Of a stretch of DNA of 64,000 nt, positions 26,924-34,721 are shown piece by piece. Under the pieces are notes generated by a model, which saw only the letters and a program-made list of their open reading frames with translations, ran no database searches and was not told the DNA's origin. Location: positions 1,612,001 through 1,676,000 of the forward strand of contig NZ_RCCJ01000001.1 in assembly GCF_003664005.1 (NCBI RefSeq). Direction: 5' to 3'. Position 1 is the first letter of the stretch; each line of letters opens with the position of its first letter. The DNA is from Hydrogenivirga caldilitoris. GTDB taxonomy: Bacteria; Aquificota; Aquificia; Aquificales; Aquificaceae. A program made the position numbers and the translations under genes.

Positions 26924-28075
26924 TTAAACTTCTCTTACCCTCTTCAGAAAGTGCAGGAAGGTAACCTTAAAAAAGCTAAACAGTATAAATAGGTAAACCA
27001 GAGAGGACAGCTTGTTTAAAGGATAAAAGAGAGAATCCACAACCAGGAAAAGCATAAAGGTTGCCACCGACCTCTCCAGAAATACCGGAAACCCCTGTTC
27101 ATCTATAAGCTCATTTATAGTAGGTACGTTACCTTCCTTCCTTGAGGCAAACTTCCAGTTCCACATTATGCGAGGGAAAAGGTGGGACATACCTCCGAAT
27201 ATGGTAAAGGTAGTAAAACCGTAAACAAGGAAATCCATATGCAGCCTGAACACTTCCGGAAGGACTCCAGGGTGTGAAGCTGAGAAAACCCCCAGGAGGA
27301 GACCAACAGGCAAAAATACAAGCGCTACAAAGAAAGCTCTCACAACGTAAGGGAGGGGAGAAGGCATACGCCGCTGGGATAAAAGCTTGTAGAGCAGGTA
27401 TATAAAGTAAAGAGAGATTCCAAACTCAAGGATTGAAGCGAGCGCTATCAACCTGTAGTCAAGAAGAAAGAAGGAGACTAACAAAAGCAAGGTGGATATC
27501 TGTTTTCCGTAAAAGAGCTTCTGGGCTCTCCTAACGTTCAGAGTCTCCATCAAGAGCATAGGTATCCACGCCAGTTCAACCCCGTAAACTGCGTTCAACA
27601 TAGAGCCAACGGTCAGTGTATGAACAGCAAGTTGTAGAGAAACGATACCCGTATGCAAATGGAGTGCCAAGAACAAGGAAGACAACGCCAGGTAAAGGGC
27701 TGACACCCCAAGAAACTTGACGGTTACAGGCATCCAGTTTTTGACATTAAAAAGGGAGTGAAAGAAGAAAAGAGAATAGGAAGAAGCCAAAAGCAGAGAA
27801 GCCACATCGTACCTTCCAGTGTAGAAGAGCAAAAACGAAAGCAGGAGCAATCCGAACACAATGTAAGACAGCTGAGGGAAGGACAGTTTCCTGTTCTGGG
27901 AATTGGGAATTATCTGGTACATAGCGCCCAGGAGCGTATTACCAATAAACCCGAAAACCAGAACCACAAGGAAGAACTTCAAGTCTTTATCAAACGCCTT
28001 TACAACGAGAGATAGAAGAAGGTTCACAAGGGCAAAAACGAAAATGAACGGAGATACCTTTGAAATGTAAAACAT
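26924..28075 (-). CDS. Polytopic membrane protein, distantly haem-copper-oxidase/NnrS-like
   Basis: A protein of 383 residues and about eleven to twelve helices. Histidines placed in helices (LHLHTGIVSLQLAVHTLTVGS, RLHMDFLVYGF, GGMSHLFPRIMW) recall subunit I of cbb3-type oxidases and the NnrS family, but the match is loose and I cannot name it. The frame opens at a TTG at 28087; the ATG at 28075 follows GGAGGAGG and is the start. It has its own promoter (28105-28133). Confidence 0.6.
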   Translation of the reverse strand: MFYISKVSPFIFVFALVNLLLSLVVKAFDKDLKFFLVVLVFGFIGNTLLGAMYQIIPNSQNRKLSFPQLSYIVFGLLLLSFLLFYTGRYDVASLLLASSYSLFFFHSLFNVKNWMPVTVKFLGVSALYLALSSLFLALHLHTGIVSLQLAVHTLTVGSMLNAVYGVELAWIPMLLMETLNVRRAQKLFYGKQISTLLLLVSFFLLDYRLIALASILEFGISLYFIYLLYKLLSQRRMPSPLPYVVRAFFVALVFLPVGLLLGVFSASHPGVLPEVFRLHMDFLVYGFTTFTIFGGMSHLFPRIMWNWKFASRKEGNVPTINELIDEQGFPVFLERSVATFMLFLVVDSLFYPLNKLSSLVYLFILFSFFKVTFLHFLKRVREV

Positions 28076-28104
28076 CTCCTCCTCCAATAAGTAATCAGTT
28101 ATTT

Positions 28105-28133
28105 ACTATAATGCTACCACGGAGGGATAGCAA
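28105..28133 (-). promoter_or_regulatory. Predicted promoter of the polytopic membrane protein gene
   Basis: On the minus strand TTGCTA (28133-28128) is followed by 17 nt and TATAGT (28110-28105). The leader to the ATG at 28075 is about 23 nt and contains a strong ribosome site. Confidence 0.6.
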
Positions 28134-28189
28134 TAAGTCTAACTAATAGGTTTATAAGAGCTCAATGTAAATATTTGTTTATTCTGGTA

Positions 28190-28195
28190 TATATT
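28190..28195 (+). promoter_or_regulatory. Predicted -10 element of the lipoyl-protein gene
   Basis: TATATT ends 8 nt before the ATG at 28204. No ribosome site is visible, so the transcript is probably leaderless. No convincing -35 was found. Confidence 0.4.
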
Positions 28196-28203
28196 TATTA
28201 TCT

Positions 28204-28683
28204 ATGGAGAAGAAAACCACCCAAGACTTTGGTAACGCATGGGAGTATCAGGGTTGTATGATTCCCAAGGACTTATACTATGACATAGAGAACCAGGTTT
28301 GGCTCAGGGTCAACGAAGACGGTACCGTAACAATGGGTCTTACCGATGTGGGTCAGACGAGAGCAGGAAGGCTTCTTCATGCAAGGATAAAACCCATAGG
28401 TACTAAAGTCAAGAAGGGAAAACCCATAGCTACTCTTGAAAGCGGTAAGTGGGCAGGTCCCGTGCCTGCCCTGGTTGAGGGTGAGGTAATAGACATAAAC
28501 CAGAGGGTTGCGGAAGACCCAAACTTCATAAATATTGACCCCTATGGTGAGGCTTGGATAGTTAAAGTCAAACCCTTTGACCTAGAGAGAGACCTCAAGG
28601 AACTCGTTTCAGGGGAGGAGGCTCTTGAAAAGATGAGGGAACATATAGATGAGTGGGATATAGTATGTATGAGGTGTATGTGA
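28204..28683 (+). CDS. GcvH-like lipoyl carrier protein (possibly LbpA)
   Basis: A 159-residue protein with the H-protein fold order: a WLRVNEDGTVTMGLTDVGQ strand region, then the lipoylation hairpin with lysine in ATLESGKWAGPVPALVEGEV (about residue 81). Canonical GcvH has ESVKA at this place; ESGKW is different and suggests the lipoate-binding proteins (LbpA) that work with sulfur-oxidising heterodisulfide-reductase-like (sHdr) complexes known in Aquificales. That link is inference; no hdr genes are in the window. The C-terminus ends with a CxxC (DIVCMRCM). The next gene, a thioredoxin-like protein, begins 1 nt after the stop. Confidence 0.8.
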   Translation: MEKKTTQDFGNAWEYQGCMIPKDLYYDIENQVWLRVNEDGTVTMGLTDVGQTRAGRLLHARIKPIGTKVKKGKPIATLESGKWAGPVPALVEGEVIDINQRVAEDPNFINIDPYGEAWIVKVKPFDLERDLKELVSGEEALEKMREHIDEWDIVCMRCM

Positions 28684-28684
28684 G

Positions 28685-28957
28685 ATGAGTGCTAAAGAGA
28701 GACATGTGATACTGCTTGTCTCCCAGTGGTGTCCAACCTGCCCACACGCAGACGCCCTTTGGAGGAAGCTCCAGGAAGAATACGGCTTCAAATACGAGGT
28801 TTTGGACATAGCGACACCGGAAGGACGCTACTGGGTTAATAAGCTACTTGTAAGAAGTGTCCCCTCCTCGGTCGTAGATGGTAGGCTCGCCTTTGTCGGT
28901 GTTCCCGATGAGAGAGAAGCACGTCAGGTTATAGAACAGGGCGTCCAGACGGGCTGA
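28685..28957 (+). CDS. Thioredoxin-like small redox protein (CPTC)
   Basis: A 90-residue thioredoxin fold without signal peptide. It has the beta strand HVILLVSQW followed by CPTC at about residues 16-19, and a cis-proline region in VRSVPSSVVDGR. CPxC with a proline at position two is typical of small thioredoxin/glutaredoxin relatives. It probably reduces or receives electrons from a protein partner; the preceding lipoyl protein with its own C-terminal CxxC is the obvious candidate. No clear ribosome site lies upstream. Confidence 0.78.
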   Translation: MSAKERHVILLVSQWCPTCPHADALWRKLQEEYGFKYEVLDIATPEGRYWVNKLLVRSVPSSVVDGRLAFVGVPDEREARQVIEQGVQTG

Positions 28958-29008
28958 GCATATCCCAAATCATACAAGCTGTTTATTACCCAAGTAAAAT
29001 TTATCGCT

Positions 29009-29299
29009 ATGAAGGTGAAGATAAACGGGAAGGTTTTTGACATCCCTAAAGGAGTCAGGTTCGGCGAGCTCAGCCACGAGATAGAGAAGGCTGGCATAGA
29101 GTTTGGTTGTACAGATGGGCAGTGTGGCGTCTGTATAGCACGGGTTCTGAAAGGGCTTGAGTGTTTAAAGGAACCCTCAGAAGATGAAGAAGAGACACTC
29201 TGGAGGATAGGAGCCGTAGATGAGGAAGAAAGACTCACCTGTCAGCTGATAATAGAGGATGAAAGCTGTGGTGAGATTGAGTTAGAGTCTGAAGATTGA
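29009..29299 (+). CDS. [2Fe-2S] ferredoxin, plant type
   Basis: A 96-residue ferredoxin. The ligand motif is GCTDGQCGVC (C-x4-C-x2-C), with the fourth cysteine in LTCQLII. The C-terminal part is very acidic. A small electron carrier of this type is known in Aquifex. A TAAAAT box ends 8 nt before the ATG. Its stop overlaps the holA start (TGATG). Confidence 0.88.
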   Translation: MKVKINGKVFDIPKGVRFGELSHEIEKAGIEFGCTDGQCGVCIARVLKGLECLKEPSEDEEETLWRIGAVDEEERLTCQLIIEDESCGEIELESED

Positions 29300-30315
29300 T
29301 GGGTTACAAAGTTCTCCAATATCAAAAGGAAGTTATTGAAAAGGGAAAAGTCAAACCCCTTAACCTTATCCATGGAGAGGAGCACTTTTTGGTCAGAACG
29401 CTTATAGAAAAGCTTAAAGATAAATTTGGGGAGAACTTTAACTTATCCTGGGGAGACGAGATAGACCTTGAAGACTTATACGAGCTATCTTCCGAGGGGA
29501 GCTTATTCTCAGCCGCCTCTGAAAAGGCCATACTGCTTATGAACTTTGATGAGTTTCTTAAGAAGTTGGGGAGGAAAAGGAAAAGCGTTGAAGCTCTGAC
29601 GGATTTACTAAAGAGCTTGAAAACCACAAAACTATTCGCCGTTGTCAATTACAAACTCACAAACCAAGAGCTTTCAAAAGAACCCTATAAAACGTTTTCG
29701 GAGCTTGGAGACATAATACTTGCAGATAAGCTACCAACTAACAGGATAAAGGAAATCGTCAGGAAGAAGTTTGAGCGTGAGGGGGGCGGAATTGAGGAAG
29801 AGGCGCTTGACCTCCTCGTGGATACTTGTCAGGGTAATCTAATGGTTTTGAAGAATGAGAGCGAAAAGCTTTTAGCTTACGCTGACGGTAGGAAGATAAC
29901 TTTAGAGGATGTCAGGAGGGTGTGTTTGCCCTGGGAGGAGTACACCCTCTTTGAGTTTGTGGACAGCTTCTTTCAAAAGGATATAGGAAAGTCTCTTCGT
30001 ATACTCAGAGACATCTATACTAAAGACACCCATGCCTTGCAGGTGATGGGAATGTTGATAGGATATATAACAAAGCTCTTTGTTGTTCATGAGCTTCTTT
30101 CTGAAGGGGAAAAACTTGAGAGTGCCTTAGATAAGGTTGGTGTGAAACATCAGTTCGCAAAGGTAAAGTTCAAAGGATACCTTGATAAGGTTCCAAGGGA
30201 GGCAGCCAGAACCCTTATTGAAGATATATACAGGCTTGACTATAGTGTGAAGGTTCTTTTCGTAAACCCTGAAGACGCTCTTGAGAAATTTACAACCGAG
30301 TACGTACTCAGTTGA
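29299..30315 (+). CDS. holA: DNA polymerase III delta subunit
   Basis: A 338-residue clamp-loader subunit that opens the sliding clamp. The start segment with LNLIHGEEHFLVRTLIEKL, the middle NFDEFLKKLG and the C-terminal LVDTCQGNLMVLKNESEKLLAYA are the family landmarks. The ATG at 29299 overlaps the ferredoxin stop; a TTG one codon earlier is less likely. Length is normal. Confidence 0.88.
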   Translation: MGYKVLQYQKEVIEKGKVKPLNLIHGEEHFLVRTLIEKLKDKFGENFNLSWGDEIDLEDLYELSSEGSLFSAASEKAILLMNFDEFLKKLGRKRKSVEALTDLLKSLKTTKLFAVVNYKLTNQELSKEPYKTFSELGDIILADKLPTNRIKEIVRKKFEREGGGIEEEALDLLVDTCQGNLMVLKNESEKLLAYADGRKITLEDVRRVCLPWEEYTLFEFVDSFFQKDIGKSLRILRDIYTKDTHALQVMGMLIGYITKLFVVHELLSEGEKLESALDKVGVKHQFAKVKFKGYLDKVPREAARTLIEDIYRLDYSVKVLFVNPEDALEKFTTEYVLS

Positions 30316-30329
30316 CTATCTTTTATTTT

Positions 30330-31031
30330 ATGAGGGTAAAGCTGAGGAAATATTCAGAGGGAAAGTTCAATATACAGGAGTACGAGCTTGACATTACAGG
30401 AAAGCCGACCGTTCTTGAAATACTTATGCGTATAAAGGAAGAGCTTGACCCCAGTCTTGCCTTCCGTGCTATGTGTAGGGCAAGTATATGTGGTACGTGT
30501 GCTGTAAAGGTAAACGGTCAACACAAACTGGCTTGCAACACACGGGTGGAGGGGGAAGAAGTCCTAATAGAGCCTGTTGACGGATTTAAGCCCATAAGGG
30601 ACCTGGTGGTTTCCCACGAGGAAATATACGAAAGGCTGAAACCCTCCAGGGTTTGGTTTGTTCCAAAGGACGGAAACATGAAACTTCTGCCGGAAGTTCA
30701 GAGGAGAACGGCAAAAGCGTGGGACTGCATCCTATGTGGAATATGCAACAACGTGTGCCCTCCTCTCTTAGAAAAGGTGGACTTTGGAGGACCTCTACTT
30801 TTTACCAGGGTGTATAAAACCTTGGATGACCCAAGAGACAGCCTGGGAGAGAATAGACTGGAGAACCTCGCTGCTTTTAACGTCCAGAAATGTGTTCATT
30901 GCAGCAACTGCAATCTATTTTGCCCAAAGGGGTGCATGCCAGAGAAGTGGATAAATGTTATTGAAGGAAAGCTTGTTCAGAAGGGCTATATTCAGAAGAA
31001 GAAAGAAGACTTTGATTTTTTAGGGTTTTAA
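30330..31031 (+). CDS. Succinate dehydrogenase/fumarate reductase iron-sulfur subunit
   Basis: A 233-residue SdhB/FrdB-type protein. The [2Fe-2S] ligands are in CRASICGTCAVKVNGQHKLAC. The C-terminal domain has CILCGICNNVCP and CVHCSNCNLFCPKGC for the [4Fe-4S] and [3Fe-4S]/[4Fe-4S] clusters. The flavoprotein partner is not in the window. The frame opens at a TTG at 30312, but the ATG at 30330 is better and has a TATCTT box 7 nt upstream. In Aquificales such genes serve the reductive TCA cycle (fumarate reduction); direction cannot be read from sequence. Confidence 0.87.
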   Translation: MRVKLRKYSEGKFNIQEYELDITGKPTVLEILMRIKEELDPSLAFRAMCRASICGTCAVKVNGQHKLACNTRVEGEEVLIEPVDGFKPIRDLVVSHEEIYERLKPSRVWFVPKDGNMKLLPEVQRRTAKAWDCILCGICNNVCPPLLEKVDFGGPLLFTRVYKTLDDPRDSLGENRLENLAAFNVQKCVHCSNCNLFCPKGCMPEKWINVIEGKLVQKGYIQKKKEDFDFLGF

Positions 31032-31040
31032 AATAAAGTT

Positions 31041-32048
31041 ATGGCAGAGGCTACAGGAAGAGAGCTTTCAAAGGTGGAAAAGGCAGCTATACTCCTGATG
31101 TCCCTGCCGCCAGATGTAGCAGCCAACATTCTCAAAGAATTCACCGAGGAGGAGATACAAAAAGTTTTTCTCACCGCTGCCAGGATAAAAGAGATAAAGC
31201 CCTCTGACATAGAGACCTCAGTCCAGGAGTTCCTTGAGAACTACAGCTTCGTGGCTACCCAGTACTCAAACCTTGAGACCCTTCTTGAGCAGCTTCAAGG
31301 CATACTCCCCCCGGAGATTTATGAGCGGATTAAAAGCCTCCTGGGTTCAGCGGGTGTTGCGGAGGGACTTGAGCAGCTTGAAAGGATAGACACAAGGGTT
31401 CTCGTAGGACTTATAAAGAATGAGCATCCCCAAACAATTGCAGTTTTGCTTTCTCAACTTTCTCCTCGCAAGGCTTCTGAGATACTTCAATGGCTCCCTG
31501 AAACTTTAAAGTTTGAAGTAGTCAAGCGGATAGCCACCCTTGAAAATATCTCACCCCAATTCCTGAGAGAGCTTATAGAGACGGTAACCGAGGAGATAAA
31601 GGCTCTTGGTATATCCGGTGGGATAAAGAAGCAAGAAGGTGTAGCGATAGCTGCTGAACTCATGAACATGCTTGACAAGGAGACAACCGAAACTCTCTTG
31701 AGGAAGATAGGTGAAGAAGACCCGACACTGGAGGAGAAGATAAGGGAGAAGATGTTTACCTTTGAAGACATCCGCAAGCTTGATAACAGGGCTATAATTG
31801 AAGTCCTGAAATCTGTGGATAAGAACACCCTCATAATCGCCCTGAAAGCTGCCCCTGATGACATAAAGGAAAAGTTTTTCTCCAACATGTCCAAGAGGGC
31901 TGCCAAGATAATGCAGGAGGATATGGAAGCTTTGGGACCGGTCAAGAAATCAGAAGCTGAAAGAGCTCAAAAACAAGTTGTGGCGATAATAAGGAAACTA
32001 ATAGATGAGGGTAAGATAGAGCTGGGTGGAGAGGAAGCTTATGTCTAA
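31041..32048 (+). CDS. fliG: Flagellar motor switch protein FliG
   Basis: A 335-residue cytoplasmic rotor protein. The three helical domains are present: an N-terminal part beginning LSKVEKAAILLMSLPPDVA, the EHPQT-containing middle motif (KNEHPQTIAVLLSQL) and the C-terminal torque domain with FEDIRKLDNRAIIEVLKSV. It heads the flagellar cluster. A TAAAAT box lies 6 nt before the ATG and no ribosome site is seen, so a leaderless start is likely. It overlaps fliH by 8 nt. Confidence 0.97.
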   Translation: MAEATGRELSKVEKAAILLMSLPPDVAANILKEFTEEEIQKVFLTAARIKEIKPSDIETSVQEFLENYSFVATQYSNLETLLEQLQGILPPEIYERIKSLLGSAGVAEGLEQLERIDTRVLVGLIKNEHPQTIAVLLSQLSPRKASEILQWLPETLKFEVVKRIATLENISPQFLRELIETVTEEIKALGISGGIKKQEGVAIAAELMNMLDKETTETLLRKIGEEDPTLEEKIREKMFTFEDIRKLDNRAIIEVLKSVDKNTLIIALKAAPDDIKEKFFSNMSKRAAKIMQEDMEALGPVKKSEAERAQKQVVAIIRKLIDEGKIELGGEEAYV

Positions 32049-32724
32049 GAACTTCCGTCCTCTGTTTAGTGTGGAGTCAACCAAAAGCTCAAGAGAGTTC
32101 AGGGACGAAACCCATAAGCTCCTTGAGGAGAAAAAGCTTCTGGAGGAAAGAGTGAAGGAGCTTGAAGAGAGGCTCAGGAGCTTAGAAGCGGAGAACGGAG
32201 CGCTTACCCAAGAGCTGAGTCACTTAAAGGAAGAGCTTGCAGAAAAGAACTCACGTTTAGAGAAGCTCCTGTCTGAACTTACCAGTGCAAAGCTGGAGAA
32301 GAAGATTACAGAAGAGCTGATTAACAAGGTTAAAGAATCTGTAGACAGTATGAAGGAGAATCTTAAGAGCGACTTTGTAAGGCTCTCTAAAGAGGTTATA
32401 AAGGAGTTTTTGCTCACAGATGTTATACCGAAAGAGGAACTCGTAACAAAGATACTCAATGAAGTTTTTGAGGGAAGTCTTGAGTTGAGAGGGAGTGTAA
32501 AGGTGTACCTAAACCCAGCGGACATGGACAAAGTCTTTGAGTTCATAGCAGGCGTTAAGGAAAAGCTCGGTGGAAAGGTAGATATAGAAGTATTGCCAGA
32601 CCAGGGGCTTGCCCCAGGGGAACTGCGCATGGAAACCCCAAAGTTTGTTATAGAGAGAAAGCATGAAGAGATAACCGAGGAAACGATCGGAGAGGTTGTA
32701 AAGCGTGTCCTTGAAGGGAGTTAA
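32041..32724 (+). CDS. fliH: Flagellar export ATPase regulator FliH
   Basis: About 227 residues. The N-terminal half is a long coiled coil (EERVKELEERLRSLEAENG) that contacts FliI, and the C-terminal domain resembles the V-type ATPase E/FliH fold (VKVYLNPADMDKVFEF, DQGLAPGELRME). The frame opens at a GTG at 32026, but the ATG at 32041 is preferred. It overlaps fliG upstream and fliI downstream. Confidence 0.9.
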   Translation: MSKNFRPLFSVESTKSSREFRDETHKLLEEKKLLEERVKELEERLRSLEAENGALTQELSHLKEELAEKNSRLEKLLSELTSAKLEKKITEELINKVKESVDSMKENLKSDFVRLSKEVIKEFLLTDVIPKEELVTKILNEVFEGSLELRGSVKVYLNPADMDKVFEFIAGVKEKLGGKVDIEVLPDQGLAPGELRMETPKFVIERKHEEITEETIGEVVKRVLEGS

Positions 32725-33997
32725 AGTTTACGGGAAAGTAGTAAGGGTCAGCGGGATATACCTTGAAGCCTACAACCCGGGGAGTGCAACGGGAGACCTT
32801 GTTGAGATATATCCTTCCTCAGGTAAAAACATATACGGAGAAGTTATAGGCTTTAACGAGGACAGATGTATAGTTATGCCTTACGGTAAGCTTTCCGGTA
32901 TAAAGCCTGGCGACAGAGTTCTTATAAAGAGTGAACATGTTTCAACCCGAACAGGTAAGGCTCTGCTGGGAAAAGTTGTAAATCCCTTTGGAGAGCCCCT
33001 TGATGGAGAGCCCCTCTTTACCACAGAGAAACTACCCATTGAGCTCACAAACATAAACCCTCTGGAGAGGGAGAGGATAACAGAGGTGTTTGATACAGGC
33101 GTACGTTCTATAAACGGCATGTTCACCCTGGGTAAAGGGCAAAAGGTGGGTATATTCGCCGGTGCAGGTGTGGGTAAAAGCACGCTCCTTGGAATGATTA
33201 CCAATTACAGCGATGCAGATGTAGTCGTTATGGCTCTGATAGGGGAAAGAGGAAGGGAGGTCAGAGAGTTCGTTGAAGATGTCTTGGGAGAAGGCTTGAA
33301 GAGGAGCATAGTGGTCGTTTCAACGGCGGATGAGCCTCCTGTTGTGAAGGTTAAAGGGGCTCTCAGTGCCATAGTACACGCAAGATACTTTGCCTCTCAG
33401 GGTATGAACATTCTACTGGTTATGGATTCAATAACCAGGTTCGCTATGGCTCAAAGGGAAATAGGTCTCGCCGCTGGGGAGCCTCCGACCTTAAAAGGGT
33501 ATACACCTTCGGTATTTCACATGATGACAAATATAGTGGAGAGCTGTGGTAACTTTCGCAGTGGCGGAAGTATAACAGGGATCTTCAGCGTCCTGGTTGA
33601 GGGTGACGATATAACCCTTGACCCTGTTGCGGATGCTCTTGTGGGTGTCTTTGATGGTCATATAGTCCTCTCGCGGAAGAGGGCAAACGCAGGGCTTTTC
33701 CCGGCTGTTGACCCTGTTAAGAGTCTCTCCAGGTTAATGCCCAAACTCGTGAGTGAGGAACACATGAAGATGGTTATGTACGTTAAGGAACTCCTCAGCT
33801 CCTACGAATCCATGGAAGACCTCGTAAATCTTGGGCTTTACAAAAAAGGCTCAAACCCTGCCGTTGACAAGGTCTTGGAGAACAAAGAGCTGATAGACAA
33901 CTTTTTCAGGCAGGACTACAGGAAGGGAGTTTCCTTTGAAGAGAGCCTCAAGGAACTGACAGAGCTATACAACCACCTTAGGGGGAAATCAGCTTAA
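32705..33997 (+). CDS. fliI: Flagellar type III export ATPase FliI
   Basis: A 430-residue ATPase. The Walker A is GAGVGKST (about residue 153), followed by ALIGERGREVREF, Walker B-type LLVMDSITRFAMAQREIGLA and PPTLKGYTPSVF. It powers and orders flagellar protein export. The start is a GTG at 32705 (a TTG two codons later is possible), overlapping fliH by 20 nt. Its 3' end overlaps the opposing PIN gene by 20 nt. Confidence 0.96.
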   Translation: MSLKGVKVYGKVVRVSGIYLEAYNPGSATGDLVEIYPSSGKNIYGEVIGFNEDRCIVMPYGKLSGIKPGDRVLIKSEHVSTRTGKALLGKVVNPFGEPLDGEPLFTTEKLPIELTNINPLERERITEVFDTGVRSINGMFTLGKGQKVGIFAGAGVGKSTLLGMITNYSDADVVVMALIGERGREVREFVEDVLGEGLKRSIVVVSTADEPPVVKVKGALSAIVHARYFASQGMNILLVMDSITRFAMAQREIGLAAGEPPTLKGYTPSVFHMMTNIVESCGNFRSGGSITGIFSVLVEGDDITLDPVADALVGVFDGHIVLSRKRANAGLFPAVDPVKSLSRLMPKLVSEEHMKMVMYVKELLSSYESMEDLVNLGLYKKGSNPAVDKVLENKELIDNFFRQDYRKGVSFEESLKELTELYNHLRGKSA

Positions 33998-34373
33998 ATC
34001 CAGCTTTTTCAAACCTTCTATTAAAGGACAGGACCTCTTTAACTTTCCGTTTCTTTGCTTTGGCAGATTTTAAGGAGTCCAAGAAGCTAAGTTTTGAGGA
34101 GGAATAAAGCTTCACAGCCCTCTGGACTACATCCCTGTTCTCCACAGAAAAAAGGCTATCAAGCAAGACGGTGTTCACAACATCCGCCACAACCTCCCTC
34201 TCCCATCCGTAAACCTGTTCAAGGTAATAAACAAGCTCAAGCACCACCTCTTCTGTTACGAGGAGCTTTTCCTTTTGTTTCTCCATCTCCCTGAAGAGGG
34301 CGTCAATTTTGTCAACCTCCTCCTCTGAGCCGGAGAAGAATTCAAGGAGCACGCCTGTATCTAAAAGTTTCAT
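33978..34373 (-). CDS. PIN-domain protein, probable VapC-type RNase toxin
   Basis: 131 residues. It begins with the PIN signature MKLLDTGVLLEFFSG (first active-site Asp at residue 5). A conserved Glu appears in VLELVYYLE and later acids in FLDSLKSAKA. PIN proteins paired with AbrB-like partners are usually ribonuclease toxins. The frame opens at a TTG at 34391; I use the ATG at 34373, which has TAAAAT 8 nt upstream. It faces fliI and overlaps its end. The partner is on the opposite strand (34470-34721), an unusual arrangement, since such pairs are normally co-directional. Confidence 0.8.
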   Translation of the reverse strand: MKLLDTGVLLEFFSGSEEEVDKIDALFREMEKQKEKLLVTEEVVLELVYYLEQVYGWEREVVADVVNTVLLDSLFSVENRDVVQRAVKLYSSSKLSFLDSLKSAKAKKRKVKEVLSFNRRFEKAGFKLISP

Positions 34374-34381
34374 AATAATGA

Positions 34382-34408
34382 ATTTTATCAAATCCTAAAA
34401 AATGTCAA
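34382..34408 (-). promoter_or_regulatory. Predicted promoter of the PIN gene
   Basis: On the minus strand TTGACA (34408-34403) is followed by 15 nt and TAAAAT (34387-34382), ending 8 nt before the ATG at 34373. The -35 lies inside an inverted repeat (34398-34417). Confidence 0.5.
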
Positions 34409-34417
34409 TACATTTTT
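34398..34417. promoter_or_regulatory. Inverted repeat, possible operator of the PIN/AbrB pair
   Basis: AAAAATG, a 6-nt spacer, then CATTTTT. It sits between the two divergent genes and covers the -35 of the PIN promoter. AbrB-type antitoxins often bind such sites and repress their own locus; binding here is inferred. Confidence 0.4.
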
Positions 34418-34430
34418 AAGAAAATGATAC

Positions 34431-34460
34431 TTGAAAAAATTTGACAAGTGCCGATATTAA
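34431..34460 (+). promoter_or_regulatory. Predicted promoter of the AbrB-flgD transcript
   Basis: TTGAAA (34431-34436), an 18-nt spacer and TATTAA (34455-34460), ending 9 nt before the ATG at 34470. It would drive the AbrB-like gene and, by overlap, flgD and the rest of the flagellar genes. Confidence 0.45.
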
Positions 34461-34469
34461 TACACAGCC

Positions 34470-34721
34470 ATGGATGAGATAGTCAAGGTAATGGCAAGGG
34501 GCTTGATAGCGCTCCCCAGCGATATCAGGAAGAAGCTGGGTGTAAAGGAAGGGGACATACTTAAAGTTGAGGTAAAGGATAGCGAAGTTGTTCTCAAAAA
34601 GGAGAGAAGGATATACGACCTAAAAGGTGCCTTAGCCCAGAAGGGTTCAAAGACGCAGTCCAAGAGTTTCGGTGAGATACTCGCCGAAGAGCTTAAAAGA
34701 AAACAGGGGGAAAAGGGATGA
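34470..34721 (+). CDS. AbrB/SpoVT-family DNA-binding protein, probable antitoxin
   Basis: 83 residues. The N-terminal swapped-hairpin domain is clear (ARGLIALPSDIRKKLGVKEGD, then LKVEVKDSEVVLKKE). The tail (YDLKGALAQKG, EILAEELKRKQ) is of the kind that wraps around a PIN toxin. The PIN gene at 33978-34373 is divergent across 96 nt. Its last codon overlaps the flgD start (ATGA, 34718-34721), so flgD translation is coupled to it. Confidence 0.82.
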   Translation: MDEIVKVMARGLIALPSDIRKKLGVKEGDILKVEVKDSEVVLKKERRIYDLKGALAQKGSKTQSKSFGEILAEELKRKQGEKG

